From Usnea hakonensis (lineage: Eukaryota > Ascomycota > Lecanoromycetes > Lecanorales > Parmeliaceae), in NCBI GenBank assembly GCA_013423325.1, contig BLJB01000036.1:1-64000 (forward strand): DNA of 64,000 nt, read 5' to 3'. The position numbers and the translations under genes are program-made. A model generated the notes under the pieces. That model was not told the origin of the DNA, did not search any database, and worked only from the letters and a program-made list of their open reading frames with translations. This document shows positions 44,573 to 56,221 of this stretch, in pieces. Position 1 is the stretch's first letter. Every line of letters starts with the position of its first letter.

Positions 44573-46555
44573 TCACTGTTACAGCTACCTTCCGTGCGTA
44601 TTTGACCGTTCGCATGCATTCGCACGGTTGGGATGTGGCGAATGAAGCACTCAAGATCGCAAACCCACGCTCTTGGCAACCAATTTCTTATTGCAATCAA
44701 CTCCTGGGACTCATAGCCGCAATCACCATCAATTATTTGTATTGCCGTGTCTAAGATCCTCTGCCTATGGCGTACTTTGGAAGAAGCGATGCACGGCGAT
44801 GTTGAACGCGGCCCCTTTTCTCCGGAAGAAGATGGCGAAGATCGATTTCTTTAGATGGCAAGATGCAGTCGAGATACGATAAAATCCTGGCGACGATGGT
44901 CTCTGCTACGCTCTTGTCGAAATATTCCACGCATTGGGTGAAATTCGTATGAAGGCCGAGTACGGCGACTACCTTGCGTACGCCTATGCCAATCTAAAAA
45001 CCGAAAGCATGAACGATCGAGCCTAGGGAATCGATAGACTCGATTGGCAGCAAGTCGCCGAGCGGATCGAGAAGAAAGAGGCTACCAGAGCAGAGCAAGA
45101 GGCCCGTCGGATCGCTCTTTCCCCTCCCCTCGTATCTGGACAATATAGCAAAAGCGGCGGCTCGACCAGGCCACGACTTTGATCCGGTTAGGTATCAGAC
45201 CCTCGCTTATGCAGAGCGCAATGATTTCTGTCATAGCGGATTGAAAGCTATGATGGAGTTGAGCCATTTCCAGAAGAAAGGCCGGTGGAAGATAAAAAAG
45301 CTCTAGGAGTCATACTCCAAGGCAAATACAGCTGCGCGCTGTTACAAAGACAATCGAGAAAAAATGGTTTGAGATGATATACCTGGACGAGGCCACCAAA
45401 AAGCGCGACAACAGATACTAGGATCTAAAGGCACGAGTCCGATTCATCCCTACGGACAAAGGAGTTGAGAAGATGAGAAAGATGGCAAGAGCGCACTAGA
45501 CTATGCATGCTAGACGCCGAGGGTCATTTGGTGAATTTTTGAAGGGCAGCGACGAGCGTGGATTATTCTTATTAATGGCACCTTGTTTTGGCAAGCCTTT
45601 GAGATGTATGATGGGTGTTGTTACCTTTATGAATTTAGCGTTAATGGGTTGTTGCCTGGGCGGACTGCGCGCTTTAGAAGTAGAGACCATCGGAAGACTC
45701 CTTCAGAACATACATTGCTGCATCAAGTTTCAGGCCACCTTTCGCAACGCAAATATTTGCCCGACCAACACAGCCTTATAGCTTCATGTCCGATGATATA
45801 TCAAGGACATCCTAAAACGCGCGTACGAGTACCAAGGCCGTCAGATTCGCACCTCACTCTTTTACCCCCAAGAATCTCTTCTCACCACTCTTCAAACTTC
45901 TCCAAAGACAACCCAGCTTTCTCCAACAAAATCCCTCAGAGTCGGTCACACTTAGCTCCAGCTATTATCATGGGCTAGACCAGAGCCTTCCCCTACACCA
46001 GAATTCGACGACATCTCTCTCCGTTCCCCGCTCGATAGCTCCGGGTTGCGTCCCATGAGAAAGCCGAAAAGATATCAATTTCGCCCGACGCACGAGATGA
46101 CTTCAAAGAAACGCTATGAATCCCGTAGCTGGTGCAGACTATTGTGAGAGATATGAAAAGGTGATAAGGTGGCGTAGTAAGATGTCGATCGCTCTGCTAT
46201 CAGTGACACAATTTCTGGGCACTAAGACTTGGTGCACAGACCAGCGTAAGCGGTACATGACTCCATTCCAATGAGTGCCTTCAATGGGTCTCCAGTCTCA
46301 GCCTCCACAGCGAAACCGGTCTCAATTGTCCAACGTGCGATATCTACGAATATCAAGATATTTGATGAGGTACACTCCTCTCTAATGGTGCCACAATCTT
46401 TAGTACCAAGAGCTTTGAAGTTGCTCTTGGAATGGTCGGTTATAAACATCTTGGGTACACATTCATTGCGGAAAAGCAAAACCCTACCTACCTAGCTGAC
46501 TTGACTTTCAGGCCACACACAAAGGCACTCAAACAAGAAACTTCAACCTAGGTGT
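44573..46555. other. Decayed coding sequence, no intact gene
   Basis: On the plus strand, blocks of protein-like reading occur between stops and frame changes. One near 44,900-45,030 reads L-C-Y-A-L-V-E-I-F-H-A-L-G-E-I-R-M-K. Another near 45,040-45,110 has Q-Q-V-A-E-R-I-E-K-K-E-A-T-R-A-E. A third near 45,583-45,700 has A-F-E-M-Y-D-G-C-C-Y-L-Y-E-F. They suggest one old gene broken many times. No family is identified. Confidence 0.35.
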
Positions 46556-48002
46556 TCACACACTCCCATTATCGGTGAACTGGCCACAATTGCCATTCCC
46601 AACAAAATACCCCCCATTCGCAGCGACCGACGACGACGTCTGGAAATAGTCACCATACGATTGCGATCCATCACACTGCGCGGATGGGTTCGTGAAGATG
46701 TAACACGGACCACTCGGGTACTGCGCGAATCCCACACAGCTCGCCGTAGTCGCGCATTGCGCGCAGCAAGCACCAGGGTCTGTGATTGCGACCTGAGAGA
46801 TCTGGATGCCAGCGAAACCGCTGTAGGCGACCTGGTAGATGCCAAGATTGCCATTGGCGGAGCCTATCACGTTGTTTGAAGCGCAAGCTGCGTATGAAGT
46901 CGGGGTCGGGGCGAGAACAGTGGATGTCGTGGTTGTTGTGGATGTCTGGGTGGTGGTAGTGGTTGTAGAGGTCGAAACGGTGGTTGTCGTCGTGGAGGTT
47001 ACGCTTACGGTGGTTGGTGCCGTGGTCGTTGTCACTGTATTTGTTGTCGTTGTCTGCGAGAGAATTGTCAGCGGCGACGTCCTTGAGCAGGTGGGCGACT
47101 CTCAAGGCTAGCCGTCCAAAAAAGAAAGATGAGGGAAGAGAATGCGTTATGCTTCATCCGGAGCGTCAGTGTAGACTCACGGTCACAGTACTAGTCGCAG
47201 GCGCGATTGTCGTTGTTTGGGTAGTGCTGGCAGTGTACGTCTTCGTGGTTGTAGTTATTTGCTCAACCAAAGCACCGCAGATTACAGAGGTAGGGTAGCG
47301 AGCGGGTGAAAATTTGCCAGGACTACCGACTGGAGGACATTTGACAGGACTTTTCTGGGTTGATGTACGTCCTTGGAGGATTCTGCCACGGATCGCAGGG
47401 ACTGCAGCTTCGGCACGGCTCTCTGAGCGTTTCTTGGGCGAATAGGAGCCTTCAGAGGCCAATGGGGTAAAGCCAGCGGCGGTTGGGATGGTGACTGCGG
47501 CTGGGGTGGTGGTAGTCGTCGTAGTGTCAGTTTCAGTGCTGGATGCTGTGCTTGTGATTGTTGACTGCCAAGAACTGTGAGCATTCCATTGCGTGATGTA
47601 GCTTGAGATGCAGGATGGCTTACCGTATCTGTCTCCGTGTCTGTCTCCGTGACCGTGCTCGTAGGGGTCGTAAGAACGGTCGAAGTGGTCTGATGAATTT
47701 GCCTGTCAGTGAGATCTCCGTGGCCAAATTTTTAGACGCGGAAGACATTGCCGGTCCCTTACTACTGTTGTGACGGTGCTAGTCGAAGTGACAGGCGGAG
47801 GGGTTATGGTAGACGTTGGAGTGACGGTAGCCTTTTTGGTGAATGTAATGGGAATGGTCAAGACATAAGACGATGTCTTGACAGGGCTGACCGCGTTGGA
47901 GCCGAGCAAGGTGGTGCACAGACTTTGTGTGGAATACACATAGCCCAGAGCTGGAGCAAAGTTGATGGCGAACGCTGCAGCTGCAATGATTATGAGGTGC
48001 AT
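46556..48002 (-). CDS. Thr-rich secreted protein with C-terminal apple/PAN-like module, four exons
   Basis: Exons 48002-47763, 47689-47624, 47564-47181 and 47053-46556 give 395 aa; introns of 73, 59 and 127 nt have GTAAGG, GTAAGC and GTGAGT donors. The ATG at 48002 starts a signal peptide, M-H-L-I-I-I-A-A-A-A-F-A-I-N-F-A. Three long Thr/Ser tracts, likely O-mannosylated, alternate with a basic stretch (S-P-K-K-R-S-E-S-R-A, a possible Kex2 site). The last 110 residues have the cysteine pattern of fungal apple/PAN-like modules (A-C-C-A-Q-C, S-C-V-G-F, G-P-C-Y-I-F, Q-C-D-G, N-C-G-Q-F), often involved in carbohydrate or protein binding. A wall-associated or extracellular adhesin-like role is plausible (inference). 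Every exon is a multiple of three and every intron is phase 0. Confidence 0.7.
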
Positions 48003-50145
48003 CTTTGCAAGCCGAGAGCAAGCCCAGTCCAAGTTCCCTTATACCAGTATACTCGGATGGTCTGTAGGAGACGGAACTGTGTCTCCAAGTCTGGAGATGT
48101 CTCCATTTTATATTTCTGTCCCTCGAGTGCCCTTGAGGGCCAGTGAGGGCCAGACCATGGTGGAGGTAGTTAGCTGACCTGGAGCATCTAGAGTAAGATC
48201 ATGTAGTACGATACTAAGTACTTTAGTCGTATTAGGAGTTAAAGTACTTGGGGGGCAATTGTCCAGGTGTGGGATTTGAATGGTCAGTATGAAATGTATA
48301 TTGAGTATGATTATAGTATGGATTAGCAGTATCCGTATCGCTCGAGGTCCCGTCATTCCTCGATTTGGTCTCTCTAAGCGACAAGCTTCGAAACTTTTCG
48401 CTTGACTCTTTTTCCTTACGTGATCATCGTATAGTAAGATACTTAAGGTTCGAAGTACTTACATTGAGGACCTAAGGTACTTTAGTTGACCTTACCTGCG
48501 TACTCAAGTACAGTAGAGTAGATCTTGAACCCCCATTGGACTATTTTTTTTCTTTCAAACACGACTTGATCTTTATCAGTATTGACCTTCTCAACCTCGT
48601 CGATTCGGTTCATCCTGTAAGCAAGCATGAGTACGATCGCCACTTACGACCACCTCCTGCCTGTCTCTTAGTAGGGTAATGCCACTTCACCACTTCACAT
48701 CATCGTCATCATCCTAATTCCTAGGGGGAGACCTCTAGGAACCCTCCACCCTCTGGGGGCTGGCTGAGTAGAAGATTTGATGGATGCGGGCGCTGGTCCA
48801 TTACCGAGCTGAGTCAGTGCTAATGGGCTGAGTGCATCCGAATTTATGATTGGTCGATGGAGTCTTGGCGCTCATCACTTTATAGCCGATAGCGCAAAGA
48901 CCTAACTGACCACCAAGGTACTAAGTAATGACACCCTCGTATGTACTTCTTATTTCCTCTTTAGACCGGTCAACCCCCTGAGCACTACGAAATTCTTTCG
49001 TTGGCCTATACAACATACTTATTGTATTATATATCCTGATAGAATCGCCCAGACTCAGCCACTTTCTTTTCCCAATGAGATCGCCCCAAATCCATCATAG
49101 CGCTGTTGCTCGAGACCGTTTAACGTATAGCCTGTCCGTATTGGGATATGTCAATTGATACGTAACGGTACTAGTAACTATTAAAGTAGCTGTCAAGGTT
49201 GACTTAACCAGAGGGTGCTCGTTGGGCCATTTATGCGCGCCAGTGCCACGCAGTTGATATAAGCCACATTTTGCGGTAGACCACTGAAGGGCCCCATGCA
49301 CCCCACAGCTCGCCAACTCCTTGAAGCCACAAAAGAAGTCTCTAGCTACAGAAAGACAAACGTGCTTCAATCTTCACCTCAGCGCGACTCAGACTCAGAC
49401 TTATACGTATCCATTATTGCTTCATATCCTACCGTATAACGATATTAGATCATTTCATAACACATCGTTTCCTTTCCTCTGATCCACCTCTCTTTCTACC
49501 TCTTTCACACAGTTCATAGCGCTATTCGCTCCCCATCCCCGAGCACGTTGTCTCCCTTGAACAGCAACACCATACAGAGTACAATACTCGCGTTCCAAAC
49601 CAAGGCTCTCGCCCATGACAGCCTTTGATTCGGAATTCCAATGTACAGAAAAGTATAACCAGCCCTCAATACAAAAAATGCCCCACAGGTCTTTCGATGA
49701 GACCCAATTTGAGTCCAACAGGGGATGACGCCCGTAGCATCCAAAAGTATCTATCAACACATATTCCAAAGGGAGAAAGTCTTACTTGGTATATCCATCA
49801 AGTTCATCAATCATATATCGCCGATATAGATGTGTAAATGAGGAGCCACTCCTCACTTAGCGTATCTCATTTAACAACCAGACAAAGGGCATGAGGTATA
49901 AGACACACTGTTTACTTCGTACACACAAATGCCTCCATCCACGAGATGCAGACGAGCAAGGCCCGTAGGGTGATTGCGATCGAAATCTCCACTTTGGATC
50001 ATGAGGCACCTTCTGAAAGGATGGGGGAGGTCCAGTGAAGAGAACGGATGACAGAGAATATATAATAGGGTTCTTTTGCCTCCATTGTCAAGCCATTAGA
50101 GCGGCTGGCCTGATGCCTTTCTACTGCTTGTTAACACTCCATCAT
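48003..50145. other. Intergenic region with repeated AAGTACTT-like motifs
   Basis: Between about 48,200 and 48,930 the motif AAGTACT/AGTACTT/AAGGTACT recurs at least seven times, partly palindromic. No coding frame is convincing; the frames at 49,095-49,770 overlap on opposite strands and lack domains. Confidence 0.45.
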
Positions 50146-50470
50146 TAGTATTTCTCATTCATTTCCTCTACCCAATCTTCGTAGCTCATTGCAAGTTCTT
50201 CATCATCCACGAGATTGTCATCATAGCGGAGGGGAAGAAGTGGTCCCAGGACAAGAAACGCTTACGTTGAGATATCTGCTAGCTTTGTCTCCTATTCATC
50301 GTCCCATATGAAATCTTCATCGTGGAACGGGATAACCAACGCGGGCTCTGTTTCCTATTCTTTCGCCCTCAGCGTCTCCGGGGTCTTCTCTTTTGAATTT
50401 CTCAAAGATGTACCTTCGGGACTCGGTCCGTTTATAGTCTTTTCCGACAATTCGACCGTTAAGGGCACTC
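50146..50470 (-). pseudogene. Truncated, frameshifted copy of the 43739-44554 gene
   Basis: This segment aligns with about 43,790-44,095, at roughly 80% identity by eye. It keeps recognisable codons for G-R-I-V-G-K-D-Y-K-R-T-E-S-R-R-Y-I-F and R-A-R-V-G. After R-V-G an extra base shifts the frame, and TGA/TAG codons follow. An insertion of about 30 bp lies near 50,235-50,275. The half encoding the N-terminus of the parent is absent. Same strand as the parent, 6.4 kb away. Confidence 0.8.
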
Positions 50471-50778
50471 TACAATTTCACTCTTCCGCTCCCGCAAAAG
50501 CTCAATGCAGAAATCCACTCTTCGAATATGCTTGATACATTCAATACTTGTCTGAGACACTAGAACGGTAGCAATACTTCTTCACATTACGTTTTTTTTT
50601 TTTTTTTGCAGCTTACCAAGACCGAGTATCGGTTCTGTCGAAGACATAAGACTCCGAAATGGTGGAGCAGACGAATGTATCATCCGGATTCATTAAATCC
50701 TTATATATAACAGTCTAGGAAACTTTGCATGGCCGAGTTGGAAGTCCCATGGAACCTCCGACTTGATGATATTCCATT

Positions 50779-50877
50779 GGTGAGATGGCCGAGTTGGTTA
50801 TGGCGCCAGGTTAAGGTTACCTTAACATTTACATCCTGGTCACGAAAGTGGCGTGGGTTCGAGTCCCACTCTCATCA
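50779..50877 (+). tRNA. tRNA-Leu (anticodon AAG) with 17-nt intron
   Basis: The sequence starts GGTGAGATGGCCGAG (A box TGGCCGAGTTGG) and ends GTGGGTTCGAGTCCCAC-TCTCATC-A. The acceptor stem GGTGAGA/TCTCATC pairs with one G-T. The anticodon stem CCAGG/CCTGG is perfect, with loop TT-AAG-G and T38 after a 17-nt intron in the canonical position after base 37. The variable arm is long (CAC-GAAA-GTG), as in leucine tRNAs. The register agrees with the yeast tRNA-Leu layout. The mature tRNA is 82 nt plus CCA, reading CUU/CUC after A34-to-inosine editing. Confidence 0.92.
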
Positions 50878-50881
50878 TGTA

Positions 50882-50890
50882 TTTTTTTTT
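50882..50890 (+). terminator. RNA polymerase III terminator
   Basis: A run of nine T residues begins five bases after the tRNA-Leu discriminator base, a strong Pol III stop. Confidence 0.85.
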
Positions 50891-51821
50891 CTTCCAATTT
50901 CATTTTTTCCAAACCTTATCATTAATTAAACCTGAAGCTCCTACCTTTAACATGCATCCAGTATTCTTATTTCAAGGGATAAGATGTCTGAAAGCTACAA
51001 ACCCTCATTTTCAGCTCTATAAATCTTATCTATGCAGCGGAAGAGGGCACTGCATCATGCACTCCAGACTGGTCAACAATGCAACGATAAGATATAGCGA
51101 TGGCGAAAATAGATCATTAGGAATTCAAGCATCGACAAGAACGGAACCGTTGATACGGGCGCAAGGCTAAGTGGCTGAAGAGCTCCCTCCCGGACAAAGA
51201 TCCAGTCCACGCTCTGCAACACTCTCAGGACCCCTGTTCACATGCTCTTCCTCATTTCGCTGCTAACCCCTTCCTACCTACCATTCCGTAGCTCACCTCT
51301 TCGAAGCAGCATCTACTATCACAGTAGCCCCGGGAGGGTGGAGGGGGGGAACGATTATGCAGTGCAAGCAACCAATACCGATTTGACAAAATCCCGAGCC
51401 ATGTAGAGATTCGCGTAAAGTCTCTATTACTCTGCGTAGCTATAGCGTGGGGAGTCGAGATGTCGCCATACAACGGGCTGCGATATACACGGTGATTGAA
51501 GATAAGACGGACGTTTGGAGAATACGAAAAGGATTTGTGGCGACGACCGGCCCCCTGCTTTCCGTAATCCGCAGCTTGGGTTCTCACAGGGTTTCAAGAT
51601 GCTCGTAAGCTCTGCAAACGCGGTCCGCGAATGGTTGAAGCAACTTGAGGGGCTGTTTCGGGTTGCGTGTGCACGTGAAGCTATCGAGTGACGTCTCTAT
51701 CGAATTGCAGCCAATCGCAGGGTCTCGGCAATGCCGAGTCTAAGTGCGACTAAGAAAGCAAACACCTTGCATCAAAGGGATGTTGAAGGACCAGATAGCA
51801 AAGACAAACAGATGAAAAGTA
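50891..51821. other. Intergenic region, no supported gene
   Basis: No coding or RNA feature is supported. The last part is the 3' flank of the permease gene. Confidence 0.5.
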
Positions 51822-53527
51822 CTACAAGACAAATCGAAAGCCCCTCCGACTAGCCACTCCTGGTACCCCTTCACCGACAGCGACAGCGCCTTCGACCGGC
51901 TCACCGCGGTCTAATTTCTTGTTTAAACTCACCAGAATGAACCGGAGCAGAGTGGCCATGCAAAGGGCCATGAAAGCCATTACACAATTGACGCTCATAG
52001 CAACGACTGGTTTTCATTAGCAACCACGTTTTGCCCAAGTTCCAGAAATACTTACTGTATCGCGGTCCTGCAGATTCTGGATACATGTATGAAGCATAGA
52101 TTGAGGAACAATTCGAGACAGCATTGATGGCTGCAAGAGCAGCGGCGCGCTGGGTCAAGTATCAGTATGGCTCTTACAAAGGTGGACAATATGAATTACC
52201 TTCGCAGGAGGTCGTGGTAGTGTATTTGAAATCCACCCCAAAGCTACCACGTAGCCAGAATAAACCCCAGCGGGCATAAGCATCATAGCAAAGTATCGGG
52301 GCCCAAGCGTTGTAGTCGCCGCAGCAATGATAAATGCGATGATGGCGAAGTACAGCGGCAACGTAATATGAAAATACCTCTCTCCCGTCTTATCGGCATG
52401 CCACGCATTGCAGAAGGACGTCAAAACAGCAAAGAGGTAGGGAGGGACCGTGAGGAGTAGGGAGTCGACGTCTGAGTAGCCCAGAGTTGCAACGACTGTG
52501 GGAAAGAGGTTCGTAACGGTGCCTGATGCCACGAACCCGAACAGTAGCCCCATCTGGAAATTGTTAGTCAAAACAACAAGCAAGGCTTGCTTAGACCAAC
52601 CAGGATCCACATCTTGATATCTTGAACTGCGAGCTTCATCCCATGAAGGAATGTCTGCTGACTCGAGTCCACCCAGTCGTCTTCCCCAATGTCCTCTTCC
52701 AGACGCCAGATAGCCAATTGACGCTCCTCTTCTGTAAGCCAGCTTGTTGTTCGAGGAAAATTCGGTAGCGCAAAGTAGGCGCAGAATGCGATGAAGATGG
52801 TAATAACACCTTCAATGATGAACATCCAGCGCCAAGCACGGATACCTCGCGCTCCATCCAAGCCATGCTTGATACCAGCCGTAATCAAGCCAGAGAATGC
52901 TCCAGAAATCAGAGCACCCGAGTACAGCATAGCAGTCCGAAATCCTAGCTCTTTTCTCGTGTACCAAGAGGACAGGAAGAACAGACATCCGGGGAAATAA
53001 GCAGCCTCCACGAAACCCAGAAAGAACCTGATGGCAATCAAGCCACCATAGCTTTGAGCTCCTGCTGTAGCACTGGATATGACTCCCCAGATGATCATGA
53101 CCGATGGTAGGTATAACGCAGGCTTTCCAATCTTGTTCAGAAATAAGTTGGAAGGGACTTGCATGAGCAGATAGCCCACAAAGAGAATACTGAGCGCTGT
53201 GAGATACTGCGTGCTGGTGAGGTTCAATCCTCCCTTAGACGGTGGGTCCTGCAAGCCTGCCAGACGAGCTGCCGCGATGTTGTTCCGGTCCAGATAATTC
53301 ATGATGTACATGATAATGATCATTGGCAGGAGCCTGAAGTCGATCTTTCGGACCAACGCTGTTTCCAGATGCTCGCGCTCTTCCGTGGACAGGTTCTTGA
53401 CGAGCTCTGGAGGCTCCCTTCTGGTCCGCGTAGTAGCGGGGACACCTCCGAGCGAGGCATTCGACACATGTTGGGCGAGATTCTTGTCATCATCGTTGCT
53501 GTATTTCTTGATATCTGGTGTATTCAT
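51822..53527 (-). CDS. MFS permease of the anion:cation symporter (Dal5/TNA1-like) type, four exons
   Basis: Exons 53527-52601, 52553-52200, 52149-52056 and 52006-51822 give 519 aa, normal for the family; introns of 47, 50 and 49 nt all keep phase. About twelve hydrophobic segments are seen. Family marks are R-K-I-D-F-R-L-L-P before helix 1, N-Y-L-D-R-N-N-I-A-A-A-R-L-A-G-L after it, L-M-Q-V-P-S-N-L in helix 2-3, R-F-F-L-G-F-V-E-A-A-Y-F-P-G with the following S-S-W-Y, and W-R-W-M-F-I-I-E-G in helix 6. These are typical of allantoate, nicotinate, pantothenate and related organic-anion importers of the plasma membrane; the substrate cannot be read from sequence. No neighbouring catabolic genes narrow it down. 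The N-terminus is hydrophilic, as usual. Confidence 0.92.
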
Positions 53528-54120
53528 CTCCGCAAGCTAAAGGTGTTATTTTGGTTCTGTAGGACTGAGCACTGCAACAAGCAGCAAAAGTAGCAACGAT
53601 TGAAAGACATTTGAAAAGCGCCCAGAAAATCGTCAGGCCACTCGTGCCGCCATGCATGAAGCTCCATGCTGGATGACAGAGAAAGAGGATTATTGGCCAG
53701 TCAACGACGAGGAATGGAAAGAGACTTGGGCGAGAAAGGTAAGTGGATAGAGCAAGACGAGAGGGGTATGTATGCGGGGAAACGGAAAGTTCAAGCGGGA
53801 ATTAAAACGTGCCGTAATCTTTCGGGCTTGCTCGTACTTAGAATACTTCACCGTGTCAAACTCTTTGTCCATTTCTTCATTGGCAAGGGAAGGGCTGTTG
53901 AATACGCAATTGAACAGGATGCTGGCTGAAAGTCCTTCAAACCTTCGCGCGTGAGGAAACCAACTGCGATGGAGATCACACAGTCTTCACGGGCTCCCCT
54001 GGGCATCCGGCCCTAATGTCAACTTCTACAATAATATGCACCCTTCAAACAAGAAAACATACAAATCAACAAATCCTCTGTAATCCACACCTTTAACCCA
54101 CACCGCTCATTTCCAAAGCT
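53528..54120. other. Divergent intergenic region (permease / POA1 promoters)
   Basis: This is a shared upstream region of two divergently transcribed genes. An AC/CA-rich stretch (AACAAGAAAACATACAAATC) precedes POA1. No gene is supported. Confidence 0.5.
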
Positions 54121-55006
54121 ATGGCGATAATCACGGAGAAAGTCGGCGACATCTTCTCAGCGCCTCCCAATAGCATACTCAGCCGTACGTCTTTCCACCC
54201 TCCTCCTATCACTCACCTAACAACCCTCTCCAGACGCTTGCAACGCCCGGGGTGCCTGGGGCACCGGTGTGGCTGCCGCATTCAAACAAAAGTACCCCAA
54301 TGCCTTCCGCAAATACAACGCGCATTGCCTCTCTCCGCTTCCAGGCTCAAAGCTCACCGTCAAACAACACCAAGCCAACCTCGTTGGCACAACCCTGCTC
54401 ATCCCCCCCTGCAACAACATAGCAAATCAACGGCAAGCATCCAAGACGCCTCACTACATAGCCTGCCTCTTCACCTCTCTGGACTACGGAAAAAGGGTCT
54501 CCCCTCCACAGGAAGTATTGGACAACACCAAGAATGCATTGGAGGACCTCGCTAGGCAAATTGCAGAAATACGACAATCAGGTCAAGAGCTAGGAGCTTG
54601 CCATGCGGTACGGATCAACAGTGGGAAGTTCGGTGTGGAGTGGCAGAAGACAAAGGCAGTGCTTGAAGCGGGAGATGTGGATATTACAGTCTTCAGGCCG
54701 GAGGAAGAGGGGAGAGGTGATGCGGCTGGAGCAACCGTGCGCGGAAAGCTCGGGAAGCCTGCTACGAAAGACGAGAGAGCAATGGGAAAGGAGCCTCCCG
54801 TGCGGACCACGGCGAGGAGGGATAGCCCTCAGTCATCGGTCGAGTTTCAGTTTGACGAGCAGAAGCATGGGGTGAAGAGGAAAAATGAAAATGACCTTGC
54901 GGGGAAGGGCAATAATGATGATGGTGGGGAGATGAAGAGGAAGGAGCCAGCACAGCTCCATCCGGGAATTGCAAAGCGAAGGAAGAGGCTAGGTTTAGAG
55001 GTTTAG
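54121..55006 (+). CDS. POA1: ADP-ribose 1''-phosphate phosphatase (macro domain), two exons
   Basis: POA1-type macro proteins remove the 1''-phosphate of ADP-ribose-1''-phosphate left from tRNA splicing. Exon 1 (54121-54184) and exon 2 (54234-55006) give 278 aa. The 49-nt intron (GTACGT...CTCCAG) interrupts the nucleotide-binding loop and its removal gives S-H-A-C-N-A-R-G-A-W-G-T-G-V-A-A-A-F, the macro-domain ADP-ribose-binding segment. The domain continues with T-L-L-I-P-P, Y-I-A-C-L-F-T-S and the helix T-x-x-A-L-E-D-L-A-R-Q-I, then W-Q-K-T-K-A-V-L and D-I-T-V-F-R-P. Residues about 165-278 are a charged extension with K-R-K and K-R-R-K-R clusters, longer than the yeast protein and suggestive of nuclear targeting. 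Confidence 0.9.
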
Positions 55007-55149
55007 CTGCCAGTGGAGCTGACGCTGTCTTGTCATGATACCCATTTTGTACTGCTCAGACCCCAATACAGATACCGTACTCCAATTTCCGATTGCTTCA
55101 CCGGGGTATATCCACACCCAATTTGCCAACACCATACCCACCAGCTCCG

Positions 55150-56221
55150 CTATTCTTCCATCCTAGACCCTTGCCCTAGACCTTCAACCACGCCTTCCAA
55201 CCCCTCCACCTCATCCCTCGTCCTCGTCTCCCCTCCCACAGCATCTCCATTCCCTCTCCCACCCCCCACAACCCTCCTAACCCCACTCTCAATATACGCC
55301 CTCCTCTCCTCTCTCTTCCCCTCCCAATCCACCTTCCCACCCAACCCCTCATTCAACTCTCCCATCTTCGGCCGCAACTCCGCCACCAGCTTCCTCAGCG
55401 CCGGTAATTGAGACATGGCAAATTCCGCATTCGTCGTCAGAGGCGTTGCGTCTTTGGACGAAGGCGCGAAGGAGAGGTTGAGAGCCTGAGCTGCGGGGTT
55501 CGTGTGCGAGGCGAGGAAGTCGAGAGATGGAATATTTGCGGCTGTGGGAGGATCGAGCAAGGTGTGGAGTTGGGTGATGAGGGAGGCGTTGCGGGTGTGG
55601 GTAGCGTGAAGCGCGAGATTCAGTTTGCGGGTTTCTTGTAGTCTGCGCCGGAGGAGGAGGATGGATTCTGGGGTTGGGGCGGAAGGGGAGATTGGGAGCT
55701 GGATGTCCTGTTGGAAATGTCAGTTATCCAGACTTGCATTGTGACACTGAGAATCACAGCGCGCGAAACGCAACTGACATACCTCATAATGCGCCAACCG
55801 CATCCACGGCGCCAAATCATCGGGAATAGTTAAGATATTCCTCAGAGTATAAATCTCAAACTTGTCAAACGACTTGTCAACCGTAGATTCAAGCAGCGTC
55901 TCAAGCTGATGCACCCCATTCTCGAGCTCGGTTATCGCTTCAGTATCTTCTTCGCCACTAGTGTCTGTTGTCGATATAGCGGTCGAATGCTGGTCGTGCG
56001 AAAAGCCTAGCTGCTTTGGTGGTATGGAGAGGAGGCCGTTCTCCAAGGCTTCGATGGCTTGATAGATGATTGTATTTACGGCATTTATTATGTCGTCGAT
56101 GAGGGACTGTGAATGGGTTAGCGGCATTGAGGGGGCATTTAAAGGGGTAGAGGCGTGCCAGAGGGGTATATTGGAAGTGCTCGGTGAGCAGCGCGTCGGC
56201 TTGTCTGTTCGGCTCAGTCAT
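55150..56221 (-). CDS. MTW1: Kinetochore protein Mis12/Mtw1, three exons
   Basis: This is a subunit of the MIND/Mis12 complex that bridges centromeric chromatin and the microtubule-binding Ndc80 complex. Exons 56221-56159, 56106-55783 and 55707-55150 give 314 aa; all introns are phase 0. The N-terminus reads L-L-T-E-H-F-Q-Y-T-P-L followed by S-L-I-D-D-I-I-N-A-V-N, then A-I-E-A-L-E-N-G-L, H-Q-L-E-T-L-L-E-S-T-V-D-K and F-D-K-F-E-I-Y-T-L-R-N-I-L-T-I-P, which is the conserved Mis12 core. The C-terminal half is helical (coiled coil) and ends in a Gly/Glu/Arg-rich tail. Intron 1 (56158-56107, 52 nt) begins GC rather than GT, with GCTAACC branch point and CACAG acceptor; intron 2 (GTATGT) is 75 nt. 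The gene converges on POA1 with 143 bp between stops. Confidence 0.92.
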
